DNA from: Aquimarina sp. TRL1
GTDB lineage: Bacteria; Bacteroidota; Bacteroidia; Flavobacteriales; Flavobacteriaceae
NCBI RefSeq assembly: GCF_013365535.1
Contig: NZ_CP053590.1
Coordinates: forward strand, 1,292,501-1,356,500
Direction: 5' to 3'
DNA: 64,000 nucleotides
In this document: positions 36,415-45,174 of the stretch, in pieces
Layout: each line of letters begins with the position of its first letter
Position numbering within the stretch: position 1 is the first letter of the stretch
Position numbers and translations under genes: made by a program
The notes under the pieces: generated by a model
What the model was told of the DNA's origin: nothing
Databases searched by the model: none
The model's input: the letters and a program-made list of their open reading frames with translations, nothing else

Positions 36415-37803
36415 TTATTTACTTAGCGCTGTAAAATACTTATAGAACAATGGAATTGTTTCAATTCCCCTCAGATAATTAAAGACTCCAAAATGCTCAT
36501 TCGGGGAATGAATAGCATCACTATCCAATCCAAACCCCATTAAGATGGTTTTACTCTTTAGTTCTTTTTCAAACAATGCTACTATTGGAATACTTCCTCC
36601 TCCTCGCTGAGGAATTGGAGCTACTCCAAAAGTATCTTTATAAGCATTACTGGCTGCCTGATATCCTATATTATCAATAGGAGTAACATACCCTTGTCCT
36701 CCATGGTGTGGAGTTACTTTTACAGTAACTGCTTCTGGAGCAATCTTCTCAAAGTGATCCTTGAACAGCTGGGTAATTTCTTCCCAATCCTGATTCGGAA
36801 CTAATCGCATCGAAATCTTAGCATATGCCTTACTAGCGATAACAGTTTTTGCTCCTTCTCCTGTATATCCTCCCCAAATTCCATTCACATCTAATGTCGG
36901 ACGGATTGAATTACGTTCATTAGTCGTATATCCTTCTTCTCCGTATACAGCCTTAATATCTAATGACTTCTTATACGCATCTAATGAGAAAGGAGCTTTT
37001 GCCATCTCTGCTCTCTCTTCTGTTGATAATTCTTCTACCTTATCATAGAATCCCGGAATTGTAATACGATTATTTTCATCGTGTAATGATGCAATCATTT
37101 TGGTCAGAATATTAATCGGGTTTGCTACTGCTCCTCCGTACAATCCACTATGTAAATCTCTATTCGGTCCGGTTACCTCTACTTCTACATAACTTAATCC
37201 TCGCAATCCAGTGGTAATAGAAGGAACATCATTAGCAATCATCCCCGTATCACTAATCAAAATCACGTCATTACTTAATTTCTCCTGGTTTCTCTCTACA
37301 AACCATCCCAGGCTCTTACTCCCTACTTCTTCTTCTCCTTCGATCATAAACTTAACATTACAAGGTAACTGTCCAGTTTCTGTCATAAATTCCAGAGCTT
37401 TGACATGCATATACATCTGTCCTTTATCATCACATGACCCACGACCAAAAATAGCTCCTTCGGGATGAATCGCTGTCTTTTTTACTACAGGCTCAAACGG
37501 GGGACTATCCCATAATTCTATCGGATCTGCCGGTTGCACATCATAATGCCCATACACAAGTACGGTTGGCAATGCCGGATCTATTATTTTCTCCCCATAT
37601 ACAATAGGGTATCCAGGAGTTTCACACAATTCTACCTTATCACAACCTGCTTTCTCCAAGCTTTTTTTAACCGCTTCTGCAGTTCTGATTACATCTTTTT
37701 CAAAAGCTGAATCCGCACTTACTGACGGGATTCTTAATAGCTCCATCAGTTCATTAATAAAGCGGTCTTTATGTTCTCCTACGTAGGATTTTATATTTTG
37801 CAT
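36415..37803 (-). CDS. M20 family dipeptidase
   Basis: A 462-residue cytosolic-type dipeptidase of the M20 (carnosinase/PepV-like) family. Metal-site motifs are visible in order: VYGHYDVQPADP, GRGSCDDKGQ, IEGEEEVGS, SDTG and IHSPNEHF. The dimerisation domain lies between (RDLHSGLYGGAVANP). No signal peptide is present. It likely hydrolyses short peptides, fitting a proteolytic lifestyle alongside the large secreted protease upstream on the same strand, although a terminator and 190 bp separate the two genes. Confidence 0.9.
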   Translation of the reverse strand: MQNIKSYVGEHKDRFINELMELLRIPSVSADSAFEKDVIRTAEAVKKSLEKAGCDKVELCETPGYPIVYGEKIIDPALPTVLVYGHYDVQPADPIELWDSPPFEPVVKKTAIHPEGAIFGRGSCDDKGQMYMHVKALEFMTETGQLPCNVKFMIEGEEEVGSKSLGWFVERNQEKLSNDVILISDTGMIANDVPSITTGLRGLSYVEVEVTGPNRDLHSGLYGGAVANPINILTKMIASLHDENNRITIPGFYDKVEELSTEERAEMAKAPFSLDAYKKSLDIKAVYGEEGYTTNERNSIRPTLDVNGIWGGYTGEGAKTVIASKAYAKISMRLVPNQDWEEITQLFKDHFEKIAPEAVTVKVTPHHGGQGYVTPIDNIGYQAASNAYKDTFGVAPIPQRGGGSIPIVALFEKELKSKTILMGFGLDSDAIHSPNEHFGVFNYLRGIETIPLFYKYFTALSK

Positions 37804-37961
37804 TTGCCTATTTATTTTTTTTCTAAAAGTACTAAAAATGATTTATTCCGGATACTAGACAAAAACCTTCTTATACTCATTTTTTTTACTCCCATAGCAC
37901 ACTCATTATCAGTACCGTCTTAAAAAAGATTTATTTTTTTCAAAAAAAGTTTTCAAAATCC

Positions 37962-37991
37962 TTTGAGATCATGAAGTATTACTTATATTTG
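37962..37991 (+). promoter_or_regulatory. Promoter of tRNA-Leu
   Basis: TTTG (37962-37965), 18-bp spacer and TATATTTG (37984-37991) followed by CACTCGC, which is also present after the -7 of tRNA-Asn. It predicts a leader of about 38 bases before the tRNA. Confidence 0.8.
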
Positions 37992-38035
37992 CACTCGCTT
38001 TTACAAATGTTTTTATTTGCTAAGCGATATTTATT

Positions 38036-38117
38036 GCGGGCGTGGTGGAATTGGTAGACACGCTAGACTTAGGATCTAGTGCCGCGAGGTGTGAGAGTTC
38101 GAGTCTCTCCGCCCGCA
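38036..38117 (+). tRNA. tRNA-Leu (TAG)
   Basis: An 82-nt class II tRNA. The acceptor GCGGGCG pairs with CGCCCGC, discriminator A. The anticodon arm CTAGA-CTTAGGA-TCTAG gives TAG. A short variable arm (TGCCGCGAGGTG) and T-arm GAGAGTTCGAGTCTCTC are visible. CCA is not encoded. Confidence 0.96.
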
Positions 38118-38119
38118 CA

Positions 38120-38155
38120 AGACAAAAGCTGACTATTTAGTCAGCTTTTTTTATT
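38120..38155 (+). terminator. Terminator of tRNA-Leu
   Basis: AAAAGCTGACTA pairs with TAGTCAGCTTTTTTT immediately after the tRNA. Confidence 0.85.
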
Positions 38156-38540
38156 TCAATATAACAATCAATCTGCCCTACACAAAAAAAACCATAATCT
38201 CTTTATCACCCTCTTTCTAACTTTCGCTAATCGCACATAAGTTTAAAACCGATCACACTCGACCCTACTTCCTCTAATCAACAATCCAGCACAACGAAAA
38301 GACAGTTCTAAACAACAACAATATCAATCTTCCCTTCACTAAATACCTTACAAGAAAAAACAGACCAGACATTCTATTTCAACAACTAAAAAAAGCCATT
38401 AAATACGCTAAAAAGAACATCTTTGACCTTTTAAACTTTTCCTTAAAAAAACACCTAAATAATACCAATCTTCCATCTCACTCTTCCTCCTTATCAAAAA
38501 TTATTTTTCGATGTATTCCTTTTTTAAAAAACCTATAAAA
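38156..38540. other. Intergenic spacer, nothing recognised
   Basis: About 385 bp, highly AT-rich with poly-A tracts. No reading frame, repeat or hairpin of note was seen. Confidence 0.5.
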
Positions 38541-38577
38541 ACAAAAAAGACTTACAATTGAATTGTAAGTCTTTTTT
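38541..38577 (-). terminator. Terminator of tRNA-Asn
   Basis: AAAAAGACTTACAATT and AATTGTAAGTCTTTTT form a long perfect stem; read leftward it follows the tRNA-Asn 3' end directly. Confidence 0.85.
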
Positions 38578-38579
38578 TG

Positions 38580-38653
38580 CTCCCCCTCTTGGGCTCGAAC
38601 CAAGGACCCTCTGATTAACAGTCAGATGCTCTAACCAACTGAGCTAAGGAGGA
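38580..38653 (-). tRNA. tRNA-Asn (GTT)
   Basis: A 74-nt cloverleaf on the minus strand. The acceptor TCCTCCT pairs with AGGGGGA (one G-U), discriminator G. The anticodon loop CTGTTAA gives GTT, and the T-arm is TTGGTTCGAGCCCAA. CCA is not encoded. Confidence 0.96.
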
Positions 38654-38695
38654 ATTTCATTTGCAATCCGCTAATGTATTTCCGTTTTGCGAGTG

Positions 38696-38703
38696 CAAAT
38701 ATA
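38696..38703 (-). promoter_or_regulatory. Promoter -7 element of tRNA-Asn
   Basis: On the minus strand this reads TATATTTG and continues CACTCGC, identical over 15 bases to the tRNA-Leu promoter. It is 43 bp before the tRNA. The -33 box is degenerate. Confidence 0.7.
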
Positions 38704-38757
38704 GAACCTTTTTTGAATTGTAAAAAACATTTTTACTATTTTTTTTAAAAAAAGTTC

Positions 38758-40080
38758 TTATTTAAAAATTGCTCGATAGATATCATTTCCATTAGCGAAT
38801 AACAGCAACGCGATTAACAACACAAAACCAACCAATTGCGCATATTCCATAAATTTATCATTCGGTTTTCTCCCTGTAATCATCTCATACAATAAAAACA
38901 TAACATGCCCTCCATCCAATGCAGGAATAGGCAGAATATTCATAAATGCCAAAATAATAGAAATAAAAGCTGTTGTCCCCCAGAAAGCTTTCCAGTTCCA
39001 GGCTTCAGGGAATAAATTTCCTATTGCCGCAAAACCTCCTACCTGAGTTGCTCCTTTTTTAGTAAACACATATTTAAACTGTGCTATATAATCGTGTAGT
39101 GTCCAATATCCCAATTCGAATCCCTGACTAATACTTTCTCCTAGCGAATAAGCCTTCTTCTGCACTTCATAATCTCTTCCAAAAGAAATTCCTATTATCC
39201 CTTCTTCATCCGGGGTAATGGTTGCTGTTTTTTCAATCCCTTCTCTTTTATATGTAAGAGTTATGGGGGTTGTTTTAATACTATCTTTAGCCCTGGCTTC
39301 AAAATAATCGCTCATATATGCTACAGGAGCTCCATTTGTACCTGTAATAATATCTCCTACCTCTAATCCTGCCTTATCTGCCCCTGAACCTTCCTGAACT
39401 AAATCTATCTTAGCATCTCCTATTGGCGAAAAAGGAGTCAACACTCCTGTTTCAAACATTTTTTTACCAATATCATCAGGTATCGTAATCGTTTCCATTT
39501 CTCCATTTTGATGCAACACTTCAACTGTCTTTACATCTCTCATAAACAGGTATGCATTAATTCGAGTCATATCTTCCAACTTCTCTCCATTTGTCTTCAG
39601 AATACGATCTCCATCCTGAAATCCATATTCTTTAAACGATTCTGCTACCTTAAACCCTTTAGGCATATCTGCTACTCCTACATAATTACTCCCCCAGGTA
39701 AAAACAATCGCCATATAAATAAGAAAACCAAGAATAATATTCACTGTGACTCCTCCTAACATAATAATTAGTCGTTGCCAAGCTGGTTTTGATCTAAACT
39801 CCCATGGTTGTGGAGGACCCGCCATTTGTTCCTTATCCATACTCTCATCAATCATTCCTGCAATCTTTACATACCCTCCAAGTGGCAACCACCCGATTCC
39901 GTATACTGTTTCTCCTATTTTTTTCTTAAACAAAGAGAACTTAACATCAAAAAACAAATAGAATTTTTCCACCCTGGTCTTAAACAGTTTTGCTGGGATA
40001 AAATGCCCCAATTCATGCAGGATAATAAGAAAAGATAAGCTTAACAATAATTGTATTGCTTTTACAAAAAATGGACTCAT
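38758..40080 (-). CDS. rseP: Site-2 zinc metalloprotease RseP
   Basis: A 440-residue intramembrane protease of family M50. The active-site HELGH (H22, E23, H26) lies in the first transmembrane helix; two PDZ-like domains occupy roughly residues 130-310 (GSNYVGVADMPKGF, GSGADKAGLEVGDIITGTNG); the third metal ligand is in NILPIPALDGG near the C-terminus, followed by two membrane segments. It cleaves anti-sigma factors and remnant signal peptides. The promoter -7 TACTTTTG lies at 40117-40110. It is usually an isolated gene or near dxr; neither dxr nor cdsA is present here. Confidence 0.94.
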   Translation of the reverse strand: MSPFFVKAIQLLLSLSFLIILHELGHFIPAKLFKTRVEKFYLFFDVKFSLFKKKIGETVYGIGWLPLGGYVKIAGMIDESMDKEQMAGPPQPWEFRSKPAWQRLIIMLGGVTVNIILGFLIYMAIVFTWGSNYVGVADMPKGFKVAESFKEYGFQDGDRILKTNGEKLEDMTRINAYLFMRDVKTVEVLHQNGEMETITIPDDIGKKMFETGVLTPFSPIGDAKIDLVQEGSGADKAGLEVGDIITGTNGAPVAYMSDYFEARAKDSIKTTPITLTYKREGIEKTATITPDEEGIIGISFGRDYEVQKKAYSLGESISQGFELGYWTLHDYIAQFKYVFTKKGATQVGGFAAIGNLFPEAWNWKAFWGTTAFISIILAFMNILPIPALDGGHVMFLLYEMITGRKPNDKFMEYAQLVGFVLLIALLLFANGNDIYRAIFK

Positions 40081-40109
40081 ATCGGTCTATGTTCAAAATT
40101 TAAATCACG

Positions 40110-40117
40110 CAAAAGTA
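40110..40117 (-). promoter_or_regulatory. Promoter -7 element of rseP
   Basis: Minus-strand TACTTTTG matches TAnnTTTG exactly, 29 bp before the rseP ATG. Confidence 0.55.
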
Positions 40118-40214
40118 ACCTTTTAGTACTGCTTATGAAAGAAATCTAAAGAGTGGAACGAATCTTTTAATGATTTTTTAGCAAAAACTGGTCGTACTAA
40201 TAAAACATTCCTCG

Positions 40215-40222
40215 TAATTTTG
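40215..40222 (+). promoter_or_regulatory. Promoter -7 element of the SCO gene
   Basis: TAATTTTG matches TAnnTTTG exactly, 18 bp before the ATG at 40241. Confidence 0.55.
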
Positions 40223-40240
40223 CAGTATTAAATTACTCAT

Positions 40241-40909
40241 ATGCTTCGTTTTTTTTCCAGATATAAGTTTTTTGGAATTGTTCTTTTGGTACTTTCTGCA
40301 ATTATCATTTCTATTATTTATTCTATTCTAAAGCCTACACCGGTTTTACCTATTTACGAACCAGAGATGGTCAACACGGAATTAGTAGACAGCACCGTAC
40401 AACACATCAGAAAGTATCATAAAATCGCTCCTTTTTCCCTTACCAATCAAAATGGAAAAACCATTACAGAAAAAGAATATGATAATAAAATATATGTAGC
40501 AGATTTCTTTTTTACCACCTGTCAATCCATTTGTCCAGTTATGACAGGACATATGAAAAAAATTCAGGACGAACTCATGAATGACGCTTCTGTCTTATTA
40601 CTATCTCATACAGTTACCCCTGATATTGATACTGTTGCCCAATTAAAGCGATATGCTAAAAGAAAAGGGGTCAATGACACCAAATGGAACCTGGTTACTG
40701 GTGACAAAAAGCAGATTTATAATCTAGCCAGAAAATCGTATCTGGCAGCCAAATCTAATGGAGATGGAGGTCCTTATGATATGATCCATACAGAAAATTT
40801 TATTTTAGTAGACACCAAAAAAAGAATTCGTGGTTTTTATGACGGAACAGATGAGGAAGAAATTGATCGGCTTTTGGACGATATTGAAATCCTAAAAAAA
40901 GAACAGTGA
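40241..40909 (+). CDS. SCO1/SenC family copper protein
   Basis: A 222-residue membrane-anchored thioredoxin-fold protein. It has an N-terminal membrane anchor (residues 10-30), the copper-binding CxxxC (C94 and C98 in TTCQSICPV) and a conserved histidine in YDMIHTENFILVD. SCO proteins deliver copper to the CuA site of cytochrome c oxidase. In Flavobacteria it often accompanies oxidase genes, none of which is in this window. Its TGA directly abuts the stop of the convergent NUDIX gene with no intervening base. Confidence 0.9.
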   Translation: MLRFFSRYKFFGIVLLVLSAIIISIIYSILKPTPVLPIYEPEMVNTELVDSTVQHIRKYHKIAPFSLTNQNGKTITEKEYDNKIYVADFFFTTCQSICPVMTGHMKKIQDELMNDASVLLLSHTVTPDIDTVAQLKRYAKRKGVNDTKWNLVTGDKKQIYNLARKSYLAAKSNGDGGPYDMIHTENFILVDTKKRIRGFYDGTDEEEIDRLLDDIEILKKEQ

Positions 40910-41425
40910 TTACATCCCGGAGAACGGAACTTCTACTGGCGTTTCTCCTTTTGATATCAAAAAATCTCTTACCGCATAACCAGTCCCGGCAGGCCAATAC
41001 GTCACTTCTGAAAAAGGAATGATTTTATAATCATCCAACTCTTCATTAAGATTGATCTTTCCACTGACCCTAACATGATACACTAGCAGTATTTGATTCA
41101 TTCTATAAAACGGATAATGCCCAACAAAAGAAACTAATTCTCCCATTACCCCTAATTCTTCCTGAACCTCTCTAAGCACTGCCTCATCAGGGTGCTCATT
41201 CCTCTCTAAAAAACCAGTAATCAATGCATACCAATCCTCTGGCCACTGCGTATTATGAGCTAATAAAATCTGTCTTTCTTCATATTCTACTATTGCAGCG
41301 ACTACCGGAGTTGGATTACCATAATGCACGAAGTTACAGTGATCACTGGAACACGCTAAATACTTTTCTTCAAATACTTCTAACGGGCTTTGACAGCTAG
41401 GGCAAAATTTATACACTTCTCTCAT
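40910..41425 (-). CDS. NUDIX hydrolase with N-terminal zinc ribbon
   Basis: A 171-residue protein. A four-cysteine zinc-ribbon (FCPSCQSP ... YLACSSDHC) precedes a NUDIX domain with the box GFLERNEHPDEAVLREVQEELG. The combination resembles NudC-type NADH pyrophosphatases, but it is shorter and lacks the extended NudC N-terminal domain. It probably hydrolyses a nucleoside-diphosphate-linked substrate. Its neighbours, a SCO gene (convergent) and the NagX-like gene, give no functional clue. Confidence 0.87.
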   Translation of the reverse strand: MREVYKFCPSCQSPLEVFEEKYLACSSDHCNFVHYGNPTPVVAAIVEYEERQILLAHNTQWPEDWYALITGFLERNEHPDEAVLREVQEELGVMGELVSFVGHYPFYRMNQILLVYHVRVSGKINLNEELDDYKIIPFSEVTYWPAGTGYAVRDFLISKGETPVEVPFSGM

Positions 41426-41535
41426 GCATCCTTACTTAGCAATTACACTTCTTATGCGCAAGATAGCATTATTACTTATATCTTATTCTTATCCTCTGTA
41501 CTTAAAAAAAGTTAAAATGATATAATGCGTATTGA

Positions 41536-42633
41536 TTAAACTTTAATAAAAATCCGCTTTCGATACAACACATAAGCCACAACAACATAAAAGACAATAA
41601 CAACTAATGCATACAATAACGACGAGAATTCCTTACTCAACCCTTCGTATACAAAAACAGTCTCATACAGCCAACTATGAATCGTATACTTTTCTCCTAC
41701 TGATATCAGATAAAACGTTTTGGAGATAAACATAGACGAAAAATAGAGCACAATAGCATTAGAACCAACATAGGTAAACATATTCCCTAAAGAAATCTCT
41801 TTATAATCCGTAAGGTAATAAATCAACGCTAAAATAAGTGTAGCATATCCTGAAGTAACCAAAACAAAACTACTACTCCATAATGCCTTATTCAGAGGAA
41901 AAACAAGGCTCCATATATAACCAATTCCCAACAACAAGCTTCCTAACCCTAATAATCTTAAATGTTTTCGAAGCATTGAACTCGTTAACACTTCTCCTAT
42001 AAAAACCCCTGTAAGCGCAGAAGCAATTGAAGGAATTGTACTTATTATCCCTTCCGGATCGTAATCAGGTTTCCACATATGAGTTCCCAAAAGCTGTAAG
42101 TCTAAGTAATTTGCCCAATTATTAGCTGCTCTTTCCAAGGTAGGAGTATCTCCTCCAGGAAAAGGAATATATCCCAACCATATCCAATACCCTACGAGAA
42201 TTCCTGCCGTCAATATCATCAATCCTTTCTTACTCATATTAAGATATAATACCGAGGTCACAAAAAAAACAATCCCTATTCGTTGAAGAACTCCAGGGAT
42301 TCTCATTTTCTCCCATGATTCTACAAAAGGAATATATGGCAAAAAGGCATTAAGAAACAGTCCCAATCCAATCAACTTAAGACTCCTTATCGCTATCTTT
42401 TTATAAATTGTTTTATCAGGTGTTTTGGCTTTGTATACAAAAGAAATAGAAATACCTACTATGTACAAAAAGAAAGGAAAGACAAAATCTGCTATTGTCA
42501 AACCATTCCATTTTGCATGCAATAAAGGTTTATAAACAAAACCCCAGTCTCCTGGGGTATTTACTAATATCATGACCACTATCGTTAACCCACGTAAAAA
42601 GTCAACGGATTGTATTCTATTTTTTAATGTCAT
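41536..42633 (-). CDS. NagX-like membrane protein (DUF5009/HGSNAT-type)
   Basis: A 365-residue integral membrane protein with about ten hydrophobic segments and an N-terminal QSVDFLRGLTIVVMILVNTPGDW block, the hallmark of DUF5009/heparan-alpha-glucosaminide N-acetyltransferase relatives. NagX proteins of this family are associated with N-acetylglucosamine uptake loci in Proteobacteria and Bacteroidota. Here it starts three bases after the symporter stop, so it is coupled to it. Likely role: GlcNAc/oligosaccharide transport or modification at the inner membrane. Confidence 0.83.
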   Translation of the reverse strand: MTLKNRIQSVDFLRGLTIVVMILVNTPGDWGFVYKPLLHAKWNGLTIADFVFPFFLYIVGISISFVYKAKTPDKTIYKKIAIRSLKLIGLGLFLNAFLPYIPFVESWEKMRIPGVLQRIGIVFFVTSVLYLNMSKKGLMILTAGILVGYWIWLGYIPFPGGDTPTLERAANNWANYLDLQLLGTHMWKPDYDPEGIISTIPSIASALTGVFIGEVLTSSMLRKHLRLLGLGSLLLGIGYIWSLVFPLNKALWSSSFVLVTSGYATLILALIYYLTDYKEISLGNMFTYVGSNAIVLYFSSMFISKTFYLISVGEKYTIHSWLYETVFVYEGLSKEFSSLLYALVVIVFYVVVAYVLYRKRIFIKV

Positions 42634-42636
42634 GAA

Positions 42637-44445
42637 TTACAAAAAATTATTTTTCATCTTATTCCACACTTTTACAAGTAACCCTCCAGATACCAGTGTC
42701 ACAACTATAAAAATAATTGCATCTGTATATTTTCCATAGATAAGGTTTCCTGTAGCAAATAACGCTCCATAGACTAATACACAACCAAGAAGCATTGCTC
42801 CAATTCCTAATGGAACCGCCCATTTTTCCTCTTTATCTACTATATCTATTCCTTCTTCATTTGCTCTCTGAAGTATCTTATCCCAACCAGGTCCTCCAGG
42901 TTGTATTTTTTTATAAAAATTAAACAGGGTCTTATCTTCATCAGGCTTTGTTAGAAAAGTAGCCAACAACCATATAATAGTTGTTACAACCACCACAAAA
43001 GGAATCTGTCCCCAGCTTGGAAAAATCCCGGCATCTCCAAACATAGAATTTTTTACTACTTCTATATTAATTATAATCGAAATAATCCCTGAAGAAAACA
43101 TGGCAGAAATCTCACTCCATGCATTGATACGCCACCAGAACCATCGTAATAAAAATATCAGACCAGTTCCTGCCCCAAACATTAAAATATACTTAAACAA
43201 CTGAACCGCATCTGTCAATAACAAAGCAATAACTGCACTTATTGCCATTAATAATACTGTAGAAATCCTACCTACATTTACTAGCTCTTTTTCTGAGGCA
43301 TCCTTCTTAACAAACTGCTTATACACATCATTTACTACATAAGATGCTCCCCAATTCAAATGTGTAGATATCGTGGACATATAAGCTGCCACTAAAGATG
43401 CTACCACCACTCCTAATAACCCTGAGGGCAACTTGGTAAGCATCGCCGAATACGCTAAGTCATGCCCTAGCTTATCATTTGTAACATCAGGAAAGGCTTC
43501 TTTTATGCTTGCTAAATCCGGATACAAAACTAATGATGTTAACGCTACAATAATCCATGGCCAAGGACGTAATGCGTAATGCATAATATTAAAAAAGAAG
43601 GTTGCTCCAATCGCGTGGCTTTCATCTTTTGCTGCTAACATGCGTTGTGCTATGTAACCCCCTCCTCCAGGTTCTGCCCCTGGATACCATGAACTCCACC
43701 ACTGGACTGCCAACGGAATTACCAGCAAACTAATAATCATTTCTTTATTACTCCAACTAGGAAGCAATGATATTTTATCAACTACATTAGGGTGTGTAAT
43801 CAGACCATCCAAACCATTCACCTCTGGAAGGTTAACACAATAATAAGCAGCTCCTATTGACCCTGCCATTGCCACAAAGAATAGTAAAAAATCAGAATAC
43901 ACAACTCCTTTAAAACCGCCAATCGCACTAAACACTACTGTTATCAATGCTGCATATCCTACTGTGTGCAAAGGAGGCAATCCAAACATAATTCCACCAA
44001 TCTTAATTGCTGCCAAAGTAACCCCTGCCATAGCAAGTACATTAAAAATCACTCCTAAATATATAGAACGAAACCCTCTTAAAAAACGAGCTGGCTTTCC
44101 TGAATATCTCAGCTCATAAAATTCCATATCTGTATTAACATTAGAACGCCTCCAGAGCTTAGCATATACAAAAACCGTCAATAACCCTGTTAATAAAAAG
44201 GCCCACCATTCCCAGTTTCCTGCCACTCCATTTTTTCTCACCAGATTGGTCACCAAATTCGGGGTGTCTGTAGAGAAAGTTGTTGCCACCATAGAGAAAC
44301 CTAGTAACCACCAAGGCATACTACGCCCGGATAAGAAATATTCAGATGAATTTTTACCGGACCTTTTTGATACCACTACCCCTATTAACAATACGGATAA
44401 TAAAAATGTGACTATTATACCATAGTCTAAAATACTAAGTTTCAT
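42637..44445 (-). CDS. Sodium:solute symporter (SSS family)
   Basis: A 602-residue transporter with about 13-14 transmembrane helices and the SSS-type N-terminal GRSMPWWLLGFSMVATTFSTDTPNLV signature. Located in a GlcNAc-catabolic locus beside a NagX-like protein, it most simply imports GlcNAc or a related amino sugar with sodium across the inner membrane; the substrate is inferred from context only. It is transcribed behind the LytTR regulator with a six-base gap. Confidence 0.88.
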   Translation of the reverse strand: MKLSILDYGIIVTFLLSVLLIGVVVSKRSGKNSSEYFLSGRSMPWWLLGFSMVATTFSTDTPNLVTNLVRKNGVAGNWEWWAFLLTGLLTVFVYAKLWRRSNVNTDMEFYELRYSGKPARFLRGFRSIYLGVIFNVLAMAGVTLAAIKIGGIMFGLPPLHTVGYAALITVVFSAIGGFKGVVYSDFLLFFVAMAGSIGAAYYCVNLPEVNGLDGLITHPNVVDKISLLPSWSNKEMIISLLVIPLAVQWWSSWYPGAEPGGGGYIAQRMLAAKDESHAIGATFFFNIMHYALRPWPWIIVALTSLVLYPDLASIKEAFPDVTNDKLGHDLAYSAMLTKLPSGLLGVVVASLVAAYMSTISTHLNWGASYVVNDVYKQFVKKDASEKELVNVGRISTVLLMAISAVIALLLTDAVQLFKYILMFGAGTGLIFLLRWFWWRINAWSEISAMFSSGIISIIINIEVVKNSMFGDAGIFPSWGQIPFVVVVTTIIWLLATFLTKPDEDKTLFNFYKKIQPGGPGWDKILQRANEEGIDIVDKEEKWAVPLGIGAMLLGCVLVYGALFATGNLIYGKYTDAIIFIVVTLVSGGLLVKVWNKMKNNFL

Positions 44446-44451
44446 AATGTA

Positions 44452-45174
44452 TTACTCTTTAAATAAATTTCCTTCGTTTTTTAATATTCGTTGTTTCGCA
44501 TGGGTTGCATAATTTCTCCCCATGGGTATTTTTTTACTTCCTATCTCAATTAAATTCCCTTCTATACACTTTACCTTATCTATAGCTATAGTATAGGACT
44601 TATGTATTCTCACAAAGTTTTCTGACGGTAGTTCTTCGCTAATACTCGACAAGGACTTATGCGAAACATAACTTCCATCTTCCGTACAAACTTTTATATA
44701 GTCTTTCAGACTTTCTATAAAGAGAATATCTCTGAGATATATCTTCATTAATTTACGTTCTACTTTCAAGAATATATGAGGATCATCATCTGAGGTAAGT
44801 CTTACATTCTTTTCAGAAAGAAGCCTCGCCATTAGTTTATTAATCGATTTCAGAAAACGACTAAAAGGAATTGGCTTTACCAAATAATCTAACACCTCTA
44901 GCTCATAACTCTCTAATGCGTGTTCTTTATATGCAGTAGTAATGATAATCATTGGATATTCTTGTAAACTTTTCAAGAATTCCAAGCCGCTCATTCTGGG
45001 CATATTAATATCTAAAAAAACAACATCAATATCACCACTTTCCATAGCAGGAAGTGCCTCAATAGCACTTTCATACACTCCGCATACTTCAATATTTTTA
45101 AACTCTTCTAAATAAGACTCTATCACATTTATGGCCAAAGGCTCATCATCAACTATTATACATTTTACCGTCAT
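44452..45174 (-). CDS. LytTR response regulator
   Basis: A 240-residue regulator: receiver domain with acidic pocket DD (9-10) and phosphoacceptor D55 (VVFLDINMPRMSG), and a C-terminal LytTR DNA-binding domain (KVERKLMKIYLRDILFIESLKDYIKV ... FVRIHKSYTIAI). It overlaps the kinase gene by four bases. It is predicted to control this symporter operon and/or the divergent SusC/SusD operon. Confidence 0.92.
   Translation of the reverse strand: MTVKCIIVDDEPLAINVIESYLEEFKNIEVCGVYESAIEALPAMESGDIDVVFLDINMPRMSGLEFLKSLQEYPMIIITTAYKEHALESYELEVLDYLVKPIPFSRFLKSINKLMARLLSEKNVRLTSDDDPHIFLKVERKLMKIYLRDILFIESLKDYIKVCTEDGSYVSHKSLSSISEELPSENFVRIHKSYTIAIDKVKCIEGNLIEIGSKKIPMGRNYATHAKQRILKNEGNLFKE

Noticed and set aside
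38156..38540. AT-rich spacer between the two tRNAs as a possible integration site
   Set aside because: No integrase, no direct repeat of a tRNA 3' end and no foreign genes were seen.
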